Assembly: GCF_965232525.1 (NCBI RefSeq)
Contig: NZ_OZ246980.1
Span: 124,001-188,000, forward strand
Reading direction: 5' to 3'
Source of the DNA: Bauldia sp965232525
GTDB taxonomy: Bacteria; Pseudomonadota; Alphaproteobacteria; Rhizobiales; Kaistiaceae
DNA: 64,000 nucleotides
In this document: positions 25,136 to 33,989 of the stretch, one piece after another
Layout: every line of letters begins with the position of its first letter
Numbering within the stretch: position 1 is the first letter of the stretch
Made by a program: the position numbers and the translations under genes
The notes under the pieces: generated by a model
What the model was told of the DNA's origin: nothing
What the model saw: the letters and a program-made list of their open reading frames with translations, nothing else
Databases searched by the model: none

Positions 25136-25983
25136 GTCTTGGCGTCCTGAATCGCGGCCGCCATCTTGGTGTAGAGGAACACGAAGAGGATCGACACGAC
25201 CATGATGATGACGCCGACGCCGGCGGCGAAGTTCCACTCCTGCAGCATGTTGGCGCGGCTGACCATCAGTACCGCCAGCGATGGCGGATAGATCGGCCCG
25301 GCGACCGAGTTGATGGCAAAATCGCCGAACGCGCCGATGAAGACCAGCGCCACCGCGATCAGGATGCCCGGCATCGACAGCGGCAGCAGCACGTGGCGGA
25401 AGACGGCGAATTTGCTGGCGCCGAGATTGTAGGCGGCTTCCTCGATGTCGCTGCGGATGGTCTGGACCACCGAGGCAATGATCAGGAGCTGGAAGGGAAC
25501 GTTCTTCCAGATCTGAATGAGGATGACGATCAGCCCCCACTCATTGCGCAGCATGCGGACCGGCTGCTCGAGAATGCCGGCGCGGGTGAGAAGGCCGTTG
25601 ATCAGGCCGTTGTAGTCCATGAGGTTGACGAGGATGAACGCCGCCACCAGCGCCGGCATGAACAGCGGCACCCGGATCAGCGTGTTCATGAACCGCGTCC
25701 ACGCCGAGCGGCGGCGGAGATAAAGCGCCAGCGGATAACTCAGCAGCAGGGTACCGAAGGCACTGGCGATGCCGATCCACAGGGAGTAGACGAACGCGTC
25801 GAACACCTGCCGGCTGAACACTTCCTGCCAGAAGCGCAGCGAGAAGCCGGATTCGCCGGTCAGGTTGTAGTAGCCGAAGCTCTGCAGCACCGTCATGCCG
25901 AGGGCCGCCGCCAGGAACACGGTGATGAAGCCGATGCCGGGAAGCAGCATCAACGCGACTCGCCACGGGCGCATGGACCGCAT
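25132..25983 (-). CDS. ABC transporter permease (PotB-like)
   Basis: A 283-residue permease with transmembrane segments starting VALMLLPGIGFITVFLAAAL, and the EAA-loop SDIEEAAYNLGASKFAVFRH. ATG 25983 (MRSMRPWR) is only six bases after the ATPase stop; a second ATG at 25974 is possible. The longer open frame upstream overlaps the ATPase gene and is not real. Partner of the PotC-like permease with which it overlaps. Confidence 0.88.
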   Translation of the reverse strand: MRSMRPWRVALMLLPGIGFITVFLAAALGMTVLQSFGYYNLTGESGFSLRFWQEVFSRQVFDAFVYSLWIGIASAFGTLLLSYPLALYLRRRSAWTRFMNTLIRVPLFMPALVAAFILVNLMDYNGLINGLLTRAGILEQPVRMLRNEWGLIVILIQIWKNVPFQLLIIASVVQTIRSDIEEAAYNLGASKFAVFRHVLLPLSMPGILIAVALVFIGAFGDFAINSVAGPIYPPSLAVLMVSRANMLQEWNFAAGVGVIIMVVSILFVFLYTKMAAAIQDAKT

Positions 25984-25988
25984 GCCGG

Positions 25989-27041
25989 TCAGCCCAGCGG
26001 ATGGATGCGATCGCGCGGGACGCTGAGCGCGATCGGCTCGCCGGCCGTCACCCTGGCTTCGCCGGTCATCTGGGCGCGGATCGTCCGCCCTTTCACCTCG
26101 ATGAAGAGGTCGAGCAGATTGCCCATGAAGATCGATTGGCGGACCACCCCGTCGATGCGGTTTTCCATGCCGTCGCGGAAGATCACCATCTCCTCCGGAC
26201 GCCACGACACCAGCACCGCATCGGCGCCGACACGATCGGCCGCAGACAGGCTCAGCCGACCGATCTCGGTTTCCAGTACCGTCGCGCCGTTCTCGCTCGC
26301 GACCGGCTGCCCTTCGATGACGTTGGCGACGCCGATGAAATCGGCGACGAAGCTGTTGCTCGGCCGCCGGTAGATGGTTTCCGGATCGCCGATCTGCTCG
26401 ATCCGGCCAGCGTTCATCACCACGATCCGGTCCGAGATCATCAGCGCCTCGGCCTGGTCATGGGTGACGTAGAGCGAGGTCGTGCGCAGCCGCCGCTGGA
26501 GCTCCTTGATCTCAACCCGCACATGCTCGCGCAGCTTGGCGTCGAGGTTGGACAGTGGCTCGTCGAACAGCAGGATGTCCGGGTGGGTAGCCACGGCACG
26601 GGCGAGCGACACCCGCTGCTGCTGACCGCCGGACAATTGCGCCGGCCGCCGGCTTTCGAGCCCGTGCAGGCCAACCATGTCGACCGCTTCCGACAGTCGG
26701 CGCTCCTGCTCGTCGGCGGGAAGCTTCTGCATCCGCAGGCCGAAGCGGATGTTCTCGCGCACCGACATGTGCGGAAACAGCGCGTAGGACTGGAAGCACA
26801 TGGCCGTGCGGCGTTTGTTGGCGGGGATGTCGGTCGCCAGGCGGCCGCCGATATAGAGTGCCCCGGCATCGGGGCGCAGGAATCCGGCAATGGTCCTGAG
26901 AATGGTGGTCTTGCCGCACCCCGACGGTCCCAGCAAGGTGACGAACTCGCCGTCCTCGATCGCCAGGCTGACATCGTCGACGGCGACGAAGTCGTCGTAG
27001 CGCTTGGTCATATTGACGAGTTGCAGGTCGGCCATGGCCAC
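25989..27041 (-). CDS. ABC transporter ATP-binding protein (PotA-like)
   Basis: A 350-residue ATPase with Walker A GPSGCGKTT, Q-loop CFQSYALFPHMSV, signature LSGGQQQRVSLARA, Walker B ILLFDEPLSNLDAKLRE, H-loop YVTHDQAEAL, and a C-terminal TOBE-type domain (VLVSWRPEEMVIF and after). Starts at MAMADLQLVNMTKRYDDFVA; the inner ATG six bases on is equally possible. First gene of the transporter operon and divergent from the DeoR/GlpR-type regulator across a 190-base gap. Confidence 0.9.
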   Translation of the reverse strand: MAMADLQLVNMTKRYDDFVAVDDVSLAIEDGEFVTLLGPSGCGKTTILRTIAGFLRPDAGALYIGGRLATDIPANKRRTAMCFQSYALFPHMSVRENIRFGLRMQKLPADEQERRLSEAVDMVGLHGLESRRPAQLSGGQQQRVSLARAVATHPDILLFDEPLSNLDAKLREHVRVEIKELQRRLRTTSLYVTHDQAEALMISDRIVVMNAGRIEQIGDPETIYRRPSNSFVADFIGVANVIEGQPVASENGATVLETEIGRLSLSAADRVGADAVLVSWRPEEMVIFRDGMENRIDGVVRQSIFMGNLLDLFIEVKGRTIRAQMTGEARVTAGEPIALSVPRDRIHPLG

Positions 27042-27232
27042 GATCCACGATGCCGCGGGTCGGCATCGGCATTACAAACACGGGGAATGGGTCAAGTATC
27101 GACTCGCCGCCGGAGGCGCCCCGGCGAATCCCTGCTGATTAGGACGACCGCTTGACGCTTGTGTGACAGGTCGCGGCGGCGGCCCCGCGCCGGTCCTGTT
27201 GCGAGCGGCGATGATCGGGTGTAGCGGGAGCC

Positions 27233-28030
27233 ATGCCACAGCAGAACCGACGGCAGAAAGAGATTGTCGCGCTCGCCCAGCAGACCGGCGAAGTCACCGT
27301 CGACGACCTCGCCGACCGGTTCGGCGTCTCGCCGCAGACCATCCGCAAGGACCTGAACGAACTTGGTACCGCGCGCCTCCTGACCCGAACCCATGGCGGC
27401 GCGATCCTTTCCTCCGGCGTGGAGAACGTCGCTTACGCCGCCCGGCGGGCGCTCGCCCGCGAGGAAAAGGAACGGATCGGCCGGCACGCCGCGAGCCTGA
27501 TCCCCAATGACACGTCACTCCTCCTCAACATCGGCACGACGACCGAGGCGGTGGCGCGTCATCTTCTCGACCATCAGGGCCTGATGGTCGTCACCAACAA
27601 CATCCACGTCGCGACCATCCTGATGCCGGCCGCCGGCATCGAACTCACCATCGTCGGCGGCCTGGTTCGCAAGTCGGATGGCGGCATCCTCGGCGGCAAC
27701 ATGATCGACTTCATCGATCAGTTCAAGGTGGATCGCGCGGTCATCGGTGTTTCGGCGATCGATGACGATGGCGCCCTGCTCGACTTCGACCGTCGCGAAG
27801 TCGCTGCCGCCCGGGCGATCATCGAGAACGCGCGTCAGGTGATCCTGGTCGCCGATGCCATGAAGTTCACCCGGACCGCGCCGATCCGCATCGGCAACCT
27901 CGCCCAGGTCGACACCTTCGTCACCGATCGATCGCCGCCAACGCCGATCGTGGATCTCTGTCGCCAAAACGGAGTCGCCCTGGAAATCGTCGATGACCCG
28001 GACGCACCGAAAACGCAAATCTTCGATTGA
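27233..28030 (+). CDS. glpR: DeoR-family regulator, GlpR-like
   Basis: A 265-residue DeoR-type repressor. The N-terminal helix-turn-helix EIVALAQQTGEVTVDDLADR, FGVSPQTIRKDLNEL, then RTHGGAI, precedes a sugar-phosphate sensor domain (LLNIGTTTEAVARHL, VVTNNIHVATIL, LTIVGGLVRKSDGGILGG, DRAVIGVSAIDDDGALLDFD, VILVADAMKF). It matches GlpR, which releases DNA when sn-glycerol 3-phosphate binds. It lies immediately before glpD and divergent from the ABC operon, so it may control both. The gene symbol rests on context and family. Confidence 0.85.
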   Translation: MPQQNRRQKEIVALAQQTGEVTVDDLADRFGVSPQTIRKDLNELGTARLLTRTHGGAILSSGVENVAYAARRALAREEKERIGRHAASLIPNDTSLLLNIGTTTEAVARHLLDHQGLMVVTNNIHVATILMPAAGIELTIVGGLVRKSDGGILGGNMIDFIDQFKVDRAVIGVSAIDDDGALLDFDRREVAAARAIIENARQVILVADAMKFTRTAPIRIGNLAQVDTFVTDRSPPTPIVDLCRQNGVALEIVDDPDAPKTQIFD

Positions 28031-28066
28031 ATTTCGTTTGTTTTCGTTTTAGTTTCGTTTTCGATG
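28031..28066. promoter_or_regulatory. TTTCGTTT-rich repeat, presumed GlpR operator before glpD
   Basis: Four TTTCG units occur in 36 bases between glpR and glpD at roughly 10-11 base spacing, in a strip strongly enriched in T and standing out from its GC-rich surroundings. DeoR/GlpR repressors of proteobacteria bind repeated TTTCG/CGAAA-type elements. The helical spacing suggests cooperative binding on one face of the DNA. It could also lie within a GlpD leader. Confidence 0.55.
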
Positions 28067-28106
28067 TTGATCGACGACGGGGCGGCGAATTTGCGCCTTA
28101 TGACCC

Positions 28107-29633
28107 ATGCAGGCTGACAGGACCTTCGACCTTGCCGTGATCGGCGGTGGCGTCAACGGCTGTGGCATTGCCCGCGACGCGCAGGGCCGCGGGCTTTCCG
28201 TGTTCCTGGCCGAGATGGATGACCTCGCCTCGGGAACGTCGTCGGCGTCCACCAAGCTCATCCACGGCGGGCTACGCTATCTCGAATATTACGAGTTCCG
28301 TCTTGTCCGCGAGGCGTTGGAGGAGCGCGAAGTGCTGCTCGCTTCGGCGCCGCACATCATCTGGCCGCTGCGGTTCGTTCTCCCTTACCATGGCGGCTTG
28401 AGGCCGTGGCCGGTGATCCGGCTCGGCCTCCTCCTTTACGATCACCTCGGCGGCCGGCGAATCCTGCCGCCGACCCGCTCCGTCGACCTCGCCCGCGATC
28501 CGACCGGCACCCTGCTCAACGACCGCTTCAAACGTGGTTTCGAATACTCCGACTGCTGGGTCGAGGATTCGCGCCTCGTGGTCCTCAACGCCCGGGACGC
28601 CGCCGATCGCGGTGCCGACATTCGCACCCGCACCCGATGCACCGCAGCCCGCCGCGACGGTGACGCCTGGCATCTGGAAATGGAAGACCGGCGCGACGGG
28701 TCGCGCTTCGCCATCCGCGCCCGCGGTCTGGTCAACGCAGCAGGTCCATGGGCGTCGGAGGTCCTGTCGTCGGTGATCGGGCGGAACACCACCGACCGGG
28801 TGCGGCTGGTCAAAGGTAGCCATATCGTCGTCGACCGGATCGGCGATATCGACCAGGCCTACATTTTCCAGAACGCCGACGGGCGCATCTGCTTCGCGAT
28901 TCCCTACGAGCGCGACTTCACCCTGATCGGCACCACCGACGAGGAGTTCCACGACGACCCGGCGACGGTCACGATCGACGAGGCGGAGATCGACTATCTT
29001 CTCGACTCGGTGAACCAATATCTGGCGACACCCGTCACCCGCGACACGATCCGGTGGAGCTATTCCGGCGTCCGCCCGCTCTACGATGACGGCGCGTCGG
29101 AAGCAAAGGCGGCGACGCGGGACTATCACCTCACCCTCGATGCGCCGACCGGCGCGCCGCCGCTGCTTTCGGTCTTCGGCGGCAAGATCACGACGTTTCG
29201 TCGCCTGGCCGAGCACGCCATGGAGAAGCTGTCGCCGCATTATCCCGAGATGGGACCGGCCTGGACCAAGCGCGCGAGCCTCCCCGGCGGCGACATACCG
29301 GTCGAAGACTTCGAGGCCTGGCTTGCGGGTGTCGGCCGGCGCTATCCCTTCCTGCCGCCGATGGTGCTTGGTCGGCTGTGCCGCGCCTACGGAACCCGGA
29401 TCGACGTATTGCTCAACGGCGCCGCGGCGATGGAGGACCTCGGTGCTGACTTCGGCGCCGGCCTGACCGAGCGCGAACTGGAGTATCTCCGCACCCACGA
29501 ATGGGCCGAAGCCGCCGACGATGTTCTGTGGCGGCGCTCCAAGCTCGGGCTCCATCTCGATCCCGCGCAGCGGGCCGCGGTCGCCGACTACGTCGACCGG
29601 CCCGGCATGCCGGCCGTCGCCCGTGCCGGGTGA
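28107..29633 (+). CDS. glpD: Glycerol-3-phosphate dehydrogenase (aerobic, FAD-dependent)
   Basis: A 508-residue membrane-associated flavoprotein that oxidises sn-glycerol 3-phosphate to dihydroxyacetone phosphate and passes electrons to quinone. It has the FAD dinucleotide fold DLAVIGGGVNGCGIARDAQG, the family marks SGTSSASTKLIHGGLRYLE and GLVNAAGPWASEVL, LVKGSHIVVDRI, IPYERDFTLIGTTDEEFHDD, SYSGVRPLYDD and VFGGKITTFRRLAEHA. Length is normal. It stands between glpR and glpK, which supply regulation and substrate. Confidence 0.95.
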   Translation: MQADRTFDLAVIGGGVNGCGIARDAQGRGLSVFLAEMDDLASGTSSASTKLIHGGLRYLEYYEFRLVREALEEREVLLASAPHIIWPLRFVLPYHGGLRPWPVIRLGLLLYDHLGGRRILPPTRSVDLARDPTGTLLNDRFKRGFEYSDCWVEDSRLVVLNARDAADRGADIRTRTRCTAARRDGDAWHLEMEDRRDGSRFAIRARGLVNAAGPWASEVLSSVIGRNTTDRVRLVKGSHIVVDRIGDIDQAYIFQNADGRICFAIPYERDFTLIGTTDEEFHDDPATVTIDEAEIDYLLDSVNQYLATPVTRDTIRWSYSGVRPLYDDGASEAKAATRDYHLTLDAPTGAPPLLSVFGGKITTFRRLAEHAMEKLSPHYPEMGPAWTKRASLPGGDIPVEDFEAWLAGVGRRYPFLPPMVLGRLCRAYGTRIDVLLNGAAAMEDLGADFGAGLTERELEYLRTHEWAEAADDVLWRRSKLGLHLDPAQRAAVADYVDRPGMPAVARAG

Positions 29634-29706
29634 CACCAATACCCTCCGCCTTTAGCCTGAACGACAACAACCATCGGAAACGCCAGGAAGAGGGAGCCGC
29701 GCGACC

Positions 29707-31206
29707 ATGACCGGCGCCATTCTCGCCATCGACCAGGGCACCACGTCGTCGCGTGCCATCGTCTTCGATTCCAGCCTCGAGGCGCTGGGTAGCGCCCAGA
29801 AGGAATTCCGCCAGATCTTCCCGAAACCGGGCTGGGTCGAACACGACCCGGAGGACATCTGGAAGAGCGTGGTGACCACCGCGCGCGGCGCCATCCGCAA
29901 GGCCGGGCGCAAGCCTGCCGACATCGCCGCGATCGGCATCACCAATCAGCGCGAAACCGTCGTCATCTGGAACCGCAAGACCGGCAAGCCAATCCATCGA
30001 GCCATCGTCTGGCAGGATCGGCGCACTGGCGACATCTGCGATCGGCTTCGCGACGAAGGCCGTGAGCCGGAGATCACCGCCCGCAGCGGCCTGCTGATCG
30101 ACCCCTATTTCTCCGGCACCAAGGTGCGCTGGCTGCTCGATCACGTCAAAGGCGCTCGCGCCAAAGCCGAACGCGGCGACCTCTGTTTCGGCACCATCGA
30201 CACCTACCTGATCTGGCGCCTGACCGGCGGCCGCGAACACGTTACCGACGCCACCAACGCGGCGCGGACGATGATGTTCAACATCCATGACGGCGACTGG
30301 GACGACACGCTGCTGGAGATTCTCGGCATCCCCCGCGCGATCCTGCCCGAGGTCAAGGACTGCGCCGCCGATTTCGGCATCACCGACAAGAGCATCCTCA
30401 GCGCGGCGATCCCGATCCTCGGGGTTGCCGGCGACCAGCAGGCGGCGACCGTGGGCCAGGCCTGCTTCAAACCGGGCATGTTCAAGTCGACCTACGGCAC
30501 CGGCTGCTTCGCCCTGCTCAACACCGGCCCGCAATCGGTTCGCTCGCGCAATCGCCTGCTCACCACCATCGCCTACCAGCTCGATGGCAATCGGACCTAT
30601 GCGCTGGAGGGCTCGATCTTCATCGCCGGCGCCGCGGTCCAGTGGCTGCGCGACGGCCTCAAGATCATCCGCCGGGCGGGCGAATCGGGGCCGCTTGCCG
30701 CTGAGTCCGATCCCGACCATCCCGTCTACTTCGTGCCCGCACTGGTCGGCCTCGGCGCACCGTACTGGGACGCCGACGCCCGCGGCGCCATCTACGGTCT
30801 GTCGCGCGGCACCACCCGCGCCGACATCGCCCGCGCCGCGCTGGAGTCCGTCTGTTACCAGACCCGCGACTTGCTCGAGGCGATGCGCGGCGACTGGGAA
30901 GCCGGCAAGGCCCGCACCGTGCTCCGTGTCGACGGCGGGATGGTCGCTTCCGACTGGACCATGCAGTTCCTCGCCGACATCCTCGCCGCGCCGGTCGACC
31001 GACCGAAGACGCTGGAAACCACTGCCCTCGGCGCCGCTTATCTTGCAGGCTACAAGGCCGGCCTCTGTCCGAAGCCGGCCACGTTCGCCAAGACCTGGCA
31101 GCGCGACCGGCGGTTCAAGCCGACCATGCGCGAGCGCGAACGGTCGCGCCGCTATGCCGGCTGGCAGGAAGCGGTGTCCCGCACCTTGAGTCGACGGCCG
31201 GCGTGA
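29707..31206 (+). CDS. glpK: Glycerol kinase
   Basis: A 499-residue FGGY kinase with the glycerol-kinase hallmarks AILAIDQGTTSSRAIVFD, PGWVEHDPEDIW, IGITNQRETVVIWN, IVWQDRRT, TYLIWRLTGG, TNAARTMMFNI, GVAGDQQAATVGQACF, KSTYGTGCFALLNTG, ALEGSIFIAGAAVQWLRDGL and LRVDGGMVASDWTMQFLAD. It phosphorylates glycerol to sn-glycerol 3-phosphate for GlpD. It starts 74 bases after glpD on the same strand. No GlpF facilitator is adjacent; the divergent ABC importer might supply substrate. Confidence 0.96.
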   Translation: MTGAILAIDQGTTSSRAIVFDSSLEALGSAQKEFRQIFPKPGWVEHDPEDIWKSVVTTARGAIRKAGRKPADIAAIGITNQRETVVIWNRKTGKPIHRAIVWQDRRTGDICDRLRDEGREPEITARSGLLIDPYFSGTKVRWLLDHVKGARAKAERGDLCFGTIDTYLIWRLTGGREHVTDATNAARTMMFNIHDGDWDDTLLEILGIPRAILPEVKDCAADFGITDKSILSAAIPILGVAGDQQAATVGQACFKPGMFKSTYGTGCFALLNTGPQSVRSRNRLLTTIAYQLDGNRTYALEGSIFIAGAAVQWLRDGLKIIRRAGESGPLAAESDPDHPVYFVPALVGLGAPYWDADARGAIYGLSRGTTRADIARAALESVCYQTRDLLEAMRGDWEAGKARTVLRVDGGMVASDWTMQFLADILAAPVDRPKTLETTALGAAYLAGYKAGLCPKPATFAKTWQRDRRFKPTMRERERSRRYAGWQEAVSRTLSRRPA

Positions 31207-31290
31207 CAGTCCGCCGGTTTTGCGTGGCAGCACCTTTGTCTGATAGGTAGCGGCTCCAGCCAAAACGGCCGTTCCGACGGAGCCGTATCC

Positions 31291-32241
31291 ATGATCGACA
31301 TCACCGATATCGAAGCGGCGCGCGACCGTGTCGCCGGAACGGTCCGGCGCACCCCGACGCTGGTGGCGAACCAACTCAAGGCGGGCCTGCCGACCGAGGC
31401 AGCGGTCACGTTGAAGCTCGAATGCCTGCAGGTAACCGGCTCGTTCAAGGCGCGCGGCGCCATGAACCGGTTGCGGGCGACGCCCGAAACCGACCTCGCC
31501 CGCGGCATCGTCACGGCATCGGGCGGCAACCATGGGCTGGCGGTCGCCCGCACCGCCTATGTGGCCGGCGTGCCGGCGACGATCTTCCTGCCCTCCGGCG
31601 TGTCGCGGGAGAAGGTCGCCAAGATGGAGGCCTGGCAGGCGCGGATCGAGATCGTCGGCGACGAATGGAGCGAGTCCAACCGCGCCGCGCTCGCCTTCGC
31701 CGACGAAACCGGCGCCATCTACTTCCACCCGTTCGCCGATCCGCTGGTGATTGCCGGCCAGGGCACGCTCGGCCTGGAGATTCTTGACGACCTGCCGGAG
31801 ATGGACACGATCGTGATCGCCATCGGTGGGGGCGGTCTCATCTCGGGGATCGCGACAGCCATCCGGGCGCGGCGCCCGGGCGTGCGGATCATCGGCGTCG
31901 AGCCGATCGGCTCGCCGACGCTAAAGGCCTGCCTCGACGCTGGGGAACTGGTGACGCTCGCCGAGGTTACGTCGCGAGTGCCGACCATGTCCGCCCGCCG
32001 CACCGAGCCGATCAACTACGAAATCGTCAGCCGGCTGGTCGACGAAATCGTGCTGGTGTCCGATGCCGAAATGGAAGCCGCGTCCCGCTGGCTGTGGTTC
32101 GAAATGGGGATCGCCGCCGATCTGTCGGGCGCCGCTTCGGTTGCCGCGCTCCGCGAGGGCCGTGGCGACCTCAGCGGGAGGGAGCACGTCTGCGCCCTGG
32201 TGTGCGGCGCCGGCGCTGACGGAACGGCGTCAGCGTCCTGA
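31291..32241 (+). CDS. Threonine/serine dehydratase-like PLP-dependent enzyme
   Basis: A 316-residue fold-type II PLP enzyme. It has the Schiff-base lysine Lys53 in VTGSFKARGAMNRL, TASGGNHGLAVARTA, FLPSGVSREKVAKMEA, the phosphate-binding glycine loop AIGGGGLISGIATAI and a late ALVCGAGADG. It lacks the C-terminal ACT-like regulatory domain of biosynthetic IlvA, so it resembles catabolic threonine/serine ammonia-lyase, serine racemase or hydroxyaspartate-type members. It appears monocistronic and convergent with the LysM hydrolase. Confidence 0.85.
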   Translation: MIDITDIEAARDRVAGTVRRTPTLVANQLKAGLPTEAAVTLKLECLQVTGSFKARGAMNRLRATPETDLARGIVTASGGNHGLAVARTAYVAGVPATIFLPSGVSREKVAKMEAWQARIEIVGDEWSESNRAALAFADETGAIYFHPFADPLVIAGQGTLGLEILDDLPEMDTIVIAIGGGGLISGIATAIRARRPGVRIIGVEPIGSPTLKACLDAGELVTLAEVTSRVPTMSARRTEPINYEIVSRLVDEIVLVSDAEMEAASRWLWFEMGIAADLSGAASVAALREGRGDLSGREHVCALVCGAGADGTASAS

Positions 32242-32269
32242 CCGACCGCCGGCCGGGCGGATGTGCGAC

Positions 32270-33157
32270 CTAGCGCTCGACCGCCAGATGCCGCGGAACC
32301 ACCACCCGCTGTCCCGAGGAGAACGATCGTCCCGGCTCGACGTCGTTGATCGCCGCGATCGCCCAGGCCGGCACTCCGTAGCGGGCGGCAATCGATGCGG
32401 CGGTATCGCCCGCCTCGGCGGCGACCGGCACGCCGGAGTCCCAGAGAACGATCGGACTGCCACGCGGGACCGGATACCCGATTCGCACCGACGCGCCGTC
32501 GACCGCGAGCGGCTGCTCAGCCGTCGCGGCAACCTTGTCGACCACGGCCTCCTGCAAGCCGGTGATCCCAGGAAAGTGACGATGGAGGATCGCATATTCG
32601 TGGAGATCGACGCTGGCGAAGTGGCCGGCGAAATCCTTGGCAGGCTGGGGGTCGCCGCTGCCGAGCGCGCGCCCTGACGAGAAGACGTTGAGGTAACGTT
32701 CGACTTTGCCCGGCACAGCGCCGGCGATCCCGGTCGGGTCGAGGGTGATGATCAGGTTCACCGGCACGCCCGCTCGCTTCAGCCATCTGGCGAAGCGGAT
32801 CGCCGAGTCACCGCCGGCGGAGTGGCCGACCAGGATGATCGCCGATTTCCATTGCTCCGCCTGATAGCGCGCCACCGCAGCCTTTGCCGGCTTGATCCAG
32901 TTGGCATAGTGAAACACGTCGGCTTCCAGGCCGCGGGCCTGAATCTTGCGGGCGAGGTTCTCCATCTCCGGTGTCGCCAGACGGCCGCCCATCGGCCGGA
33001 AGACGTATACCGTGCCGAGCACCGGCGGCGGCGCGTCCTTGGCGGCCGCTGTTCGCGCACCGTCGACAGCCCCGAATGACCCCGCCCCGACGAGGATCAG
33101 CACCGCGATCGACAAGACCCTTAAGGTCCGGGAAGCGTTGGCGAAACTGCCGATCAT
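32270..33157 (-). CDS. Alpha/beta hydrolase-like exported protein with C-terminal LysM domain
   Basis: A 295-residue protein with an N-terminal hydrophobic segment (LRVLSIAVLILVGAGSFGAV) that is a signal peptide or anchor. The middle is alpha/beta-hydrolase-like: LGTVYVFRPMG, then IILVGHSAGGDSAIRFA with the nucleophile elbow serine at about 113, and LNLIITLD-type strand text with an aspartate. A histidine-rich stretch HEYAILHRHFPGI could supply the acid/base. The last 50 residues form a LysM-like fold (VAAEAGDTAASIAARYGVPA and AWAIAAINDVEPGRSF, GQRVVVP), expected to bind peptidoglycan glycan. The combination suggests a cell-wall-tethered lipase/esterase. The family assignment of the hydrolase part is by motif only. 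Confidence 0.65.
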   Translation of the reverse strand: MIGSFANASRTLRVLSIAVLILVGAGSFGAVDGARTAAAKDAPPPVLGTVYVFRPMGGRLATPEMENLARKIQARGLEADVFHYANWIKPAKAAVARYQAEQWKSAIILVGHSAGGDSAIRFARWLKRAGVPVNLIITLDPTGIAGAVPGKVERYLNVFSSGRALGSGDPQPAKDFAGHFASVDLHEYAILHRHFPGITGLQEAVVDKVAATAEQPLAVDGASVRIGYPVPRGSPIVLWDSGVPVAAEAGDTAASIAARYGVPAWAIAAINDVEPGRSFSSGQRVVVPRHLAVER

Positions 33158-33381
33158 CCCTGCGGAATCCCCCTACCCGACCGCTCCCAGCCGGAGTCGA
33201 CGTAAGCGCTCATGAACGTCCTGATGTGAATGGCTGCCGGCGGACGGATTACCACCGGGACGGGTCCGAAAGTTGGCCGGACTTTACATAACTTTACCTT
33301 GCAGAGAAGCCCGCGAAATGTCGCCGCGCCACCTTCCGCTCGTCCACGGCGTGATCAGCGCCCGATGAAGGAGAGCACGGC

Positions 33382-33981
33382 ATGAGCCCCGAGAATCAAT
33401 CCCCCGATCCCGACATGAACCACGACACCGATGGCCTCCGCCCGACCGTCCGCCGCCGCATCCTCGGCCTCGTTGCCGGCACCTTGATCGCGGTCGGTGC
33501 CGCGGGCGCGTTCGCCAGTTCGGCGATGAGCGACGACCGCGGCTGGAGCCGCTGGGCCGGCGCCGACAAGGGCCACCACGGCATGATGTTCCGTGCATCC
33601 ATGGACCCGGCCGAAGTGACCGAGCGGGTCGAGAAGATGGTCGCCCATCTCGCCATCGAGATCGACGCCACCGACGAGCAGCAGGCCCAACTCACCACGA
33701 TCTTCGTTGGCGCCGCCGAAAATCTCATGGATATTCGCGAGCAGGCGGGCGACCGCGGCGAGACGGCCACCGAAGTGATCGAGCTGCTGACCGGTCCGAC
33801 CGTCGACCCGGTGGCGGTGGAGGCCTTCCGCGCCGAGAAAATGGGCCTCGCCGACGAGGCGAGCCGCGTCGTCGCCGGCGCCCTGGTCGAAGCGGCGGAA
33901 GTCATGACCCCGGATCAGCGCGCCGAAATCGGCGACCGGCTCGACTTCTTTGCTAAGATGAGCCGTCATCACCGTCGCTGA
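33382..33981 (+). CDS. Spy/CpxP-like periplasmic protein
   Basis: A 199-residue protein with an N-terminal membrane/signal segment (ILGLVAGTLIAVGAAGAFAS) and a helical, charged remainder. Two diverged LTxxQ-type motifs are present (ATDEQQAQLTTIF and MTPDQRAEIGDRL), the signature of Spy/CpxP chaperone-sensors, plus a histidine-rich segment (KGHHGMM) and a SRHHRR tail that could bind metal. It lies nine bases before the response regulator, matching the CpxP-CpxR-CpxA arrangement, so it probably senses envelope or metal stress for that system. Confidence 0.72.
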   Translation: MSPENQSPDPDMNHDTDGLRPTVRRRILGLVAGTLIAVGAAGAFASSAMSDDRGWSRWAGADKGHHGMMFRASMDPAEVTERVEKMVAHLAIEIDATDEQQAQLTTIFVGAAENLMDIREQAGDRGETATEVIELLTGPTVDPVAVEAFRAEKMGLADEASRVVAGALVEAAEVMTPDQRAEIGDRLDFFAKMSRHHRR

Positions 33982-33989
33982 GACGCAAC

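Noticed and set aside
29413..31728. 771-codon open frame antisense to glpK and the dehydratase
   Set aside because: The sense strand encodes a motif-perfect glycerol kinase; long antisense frames arise from GC-rich third positions.
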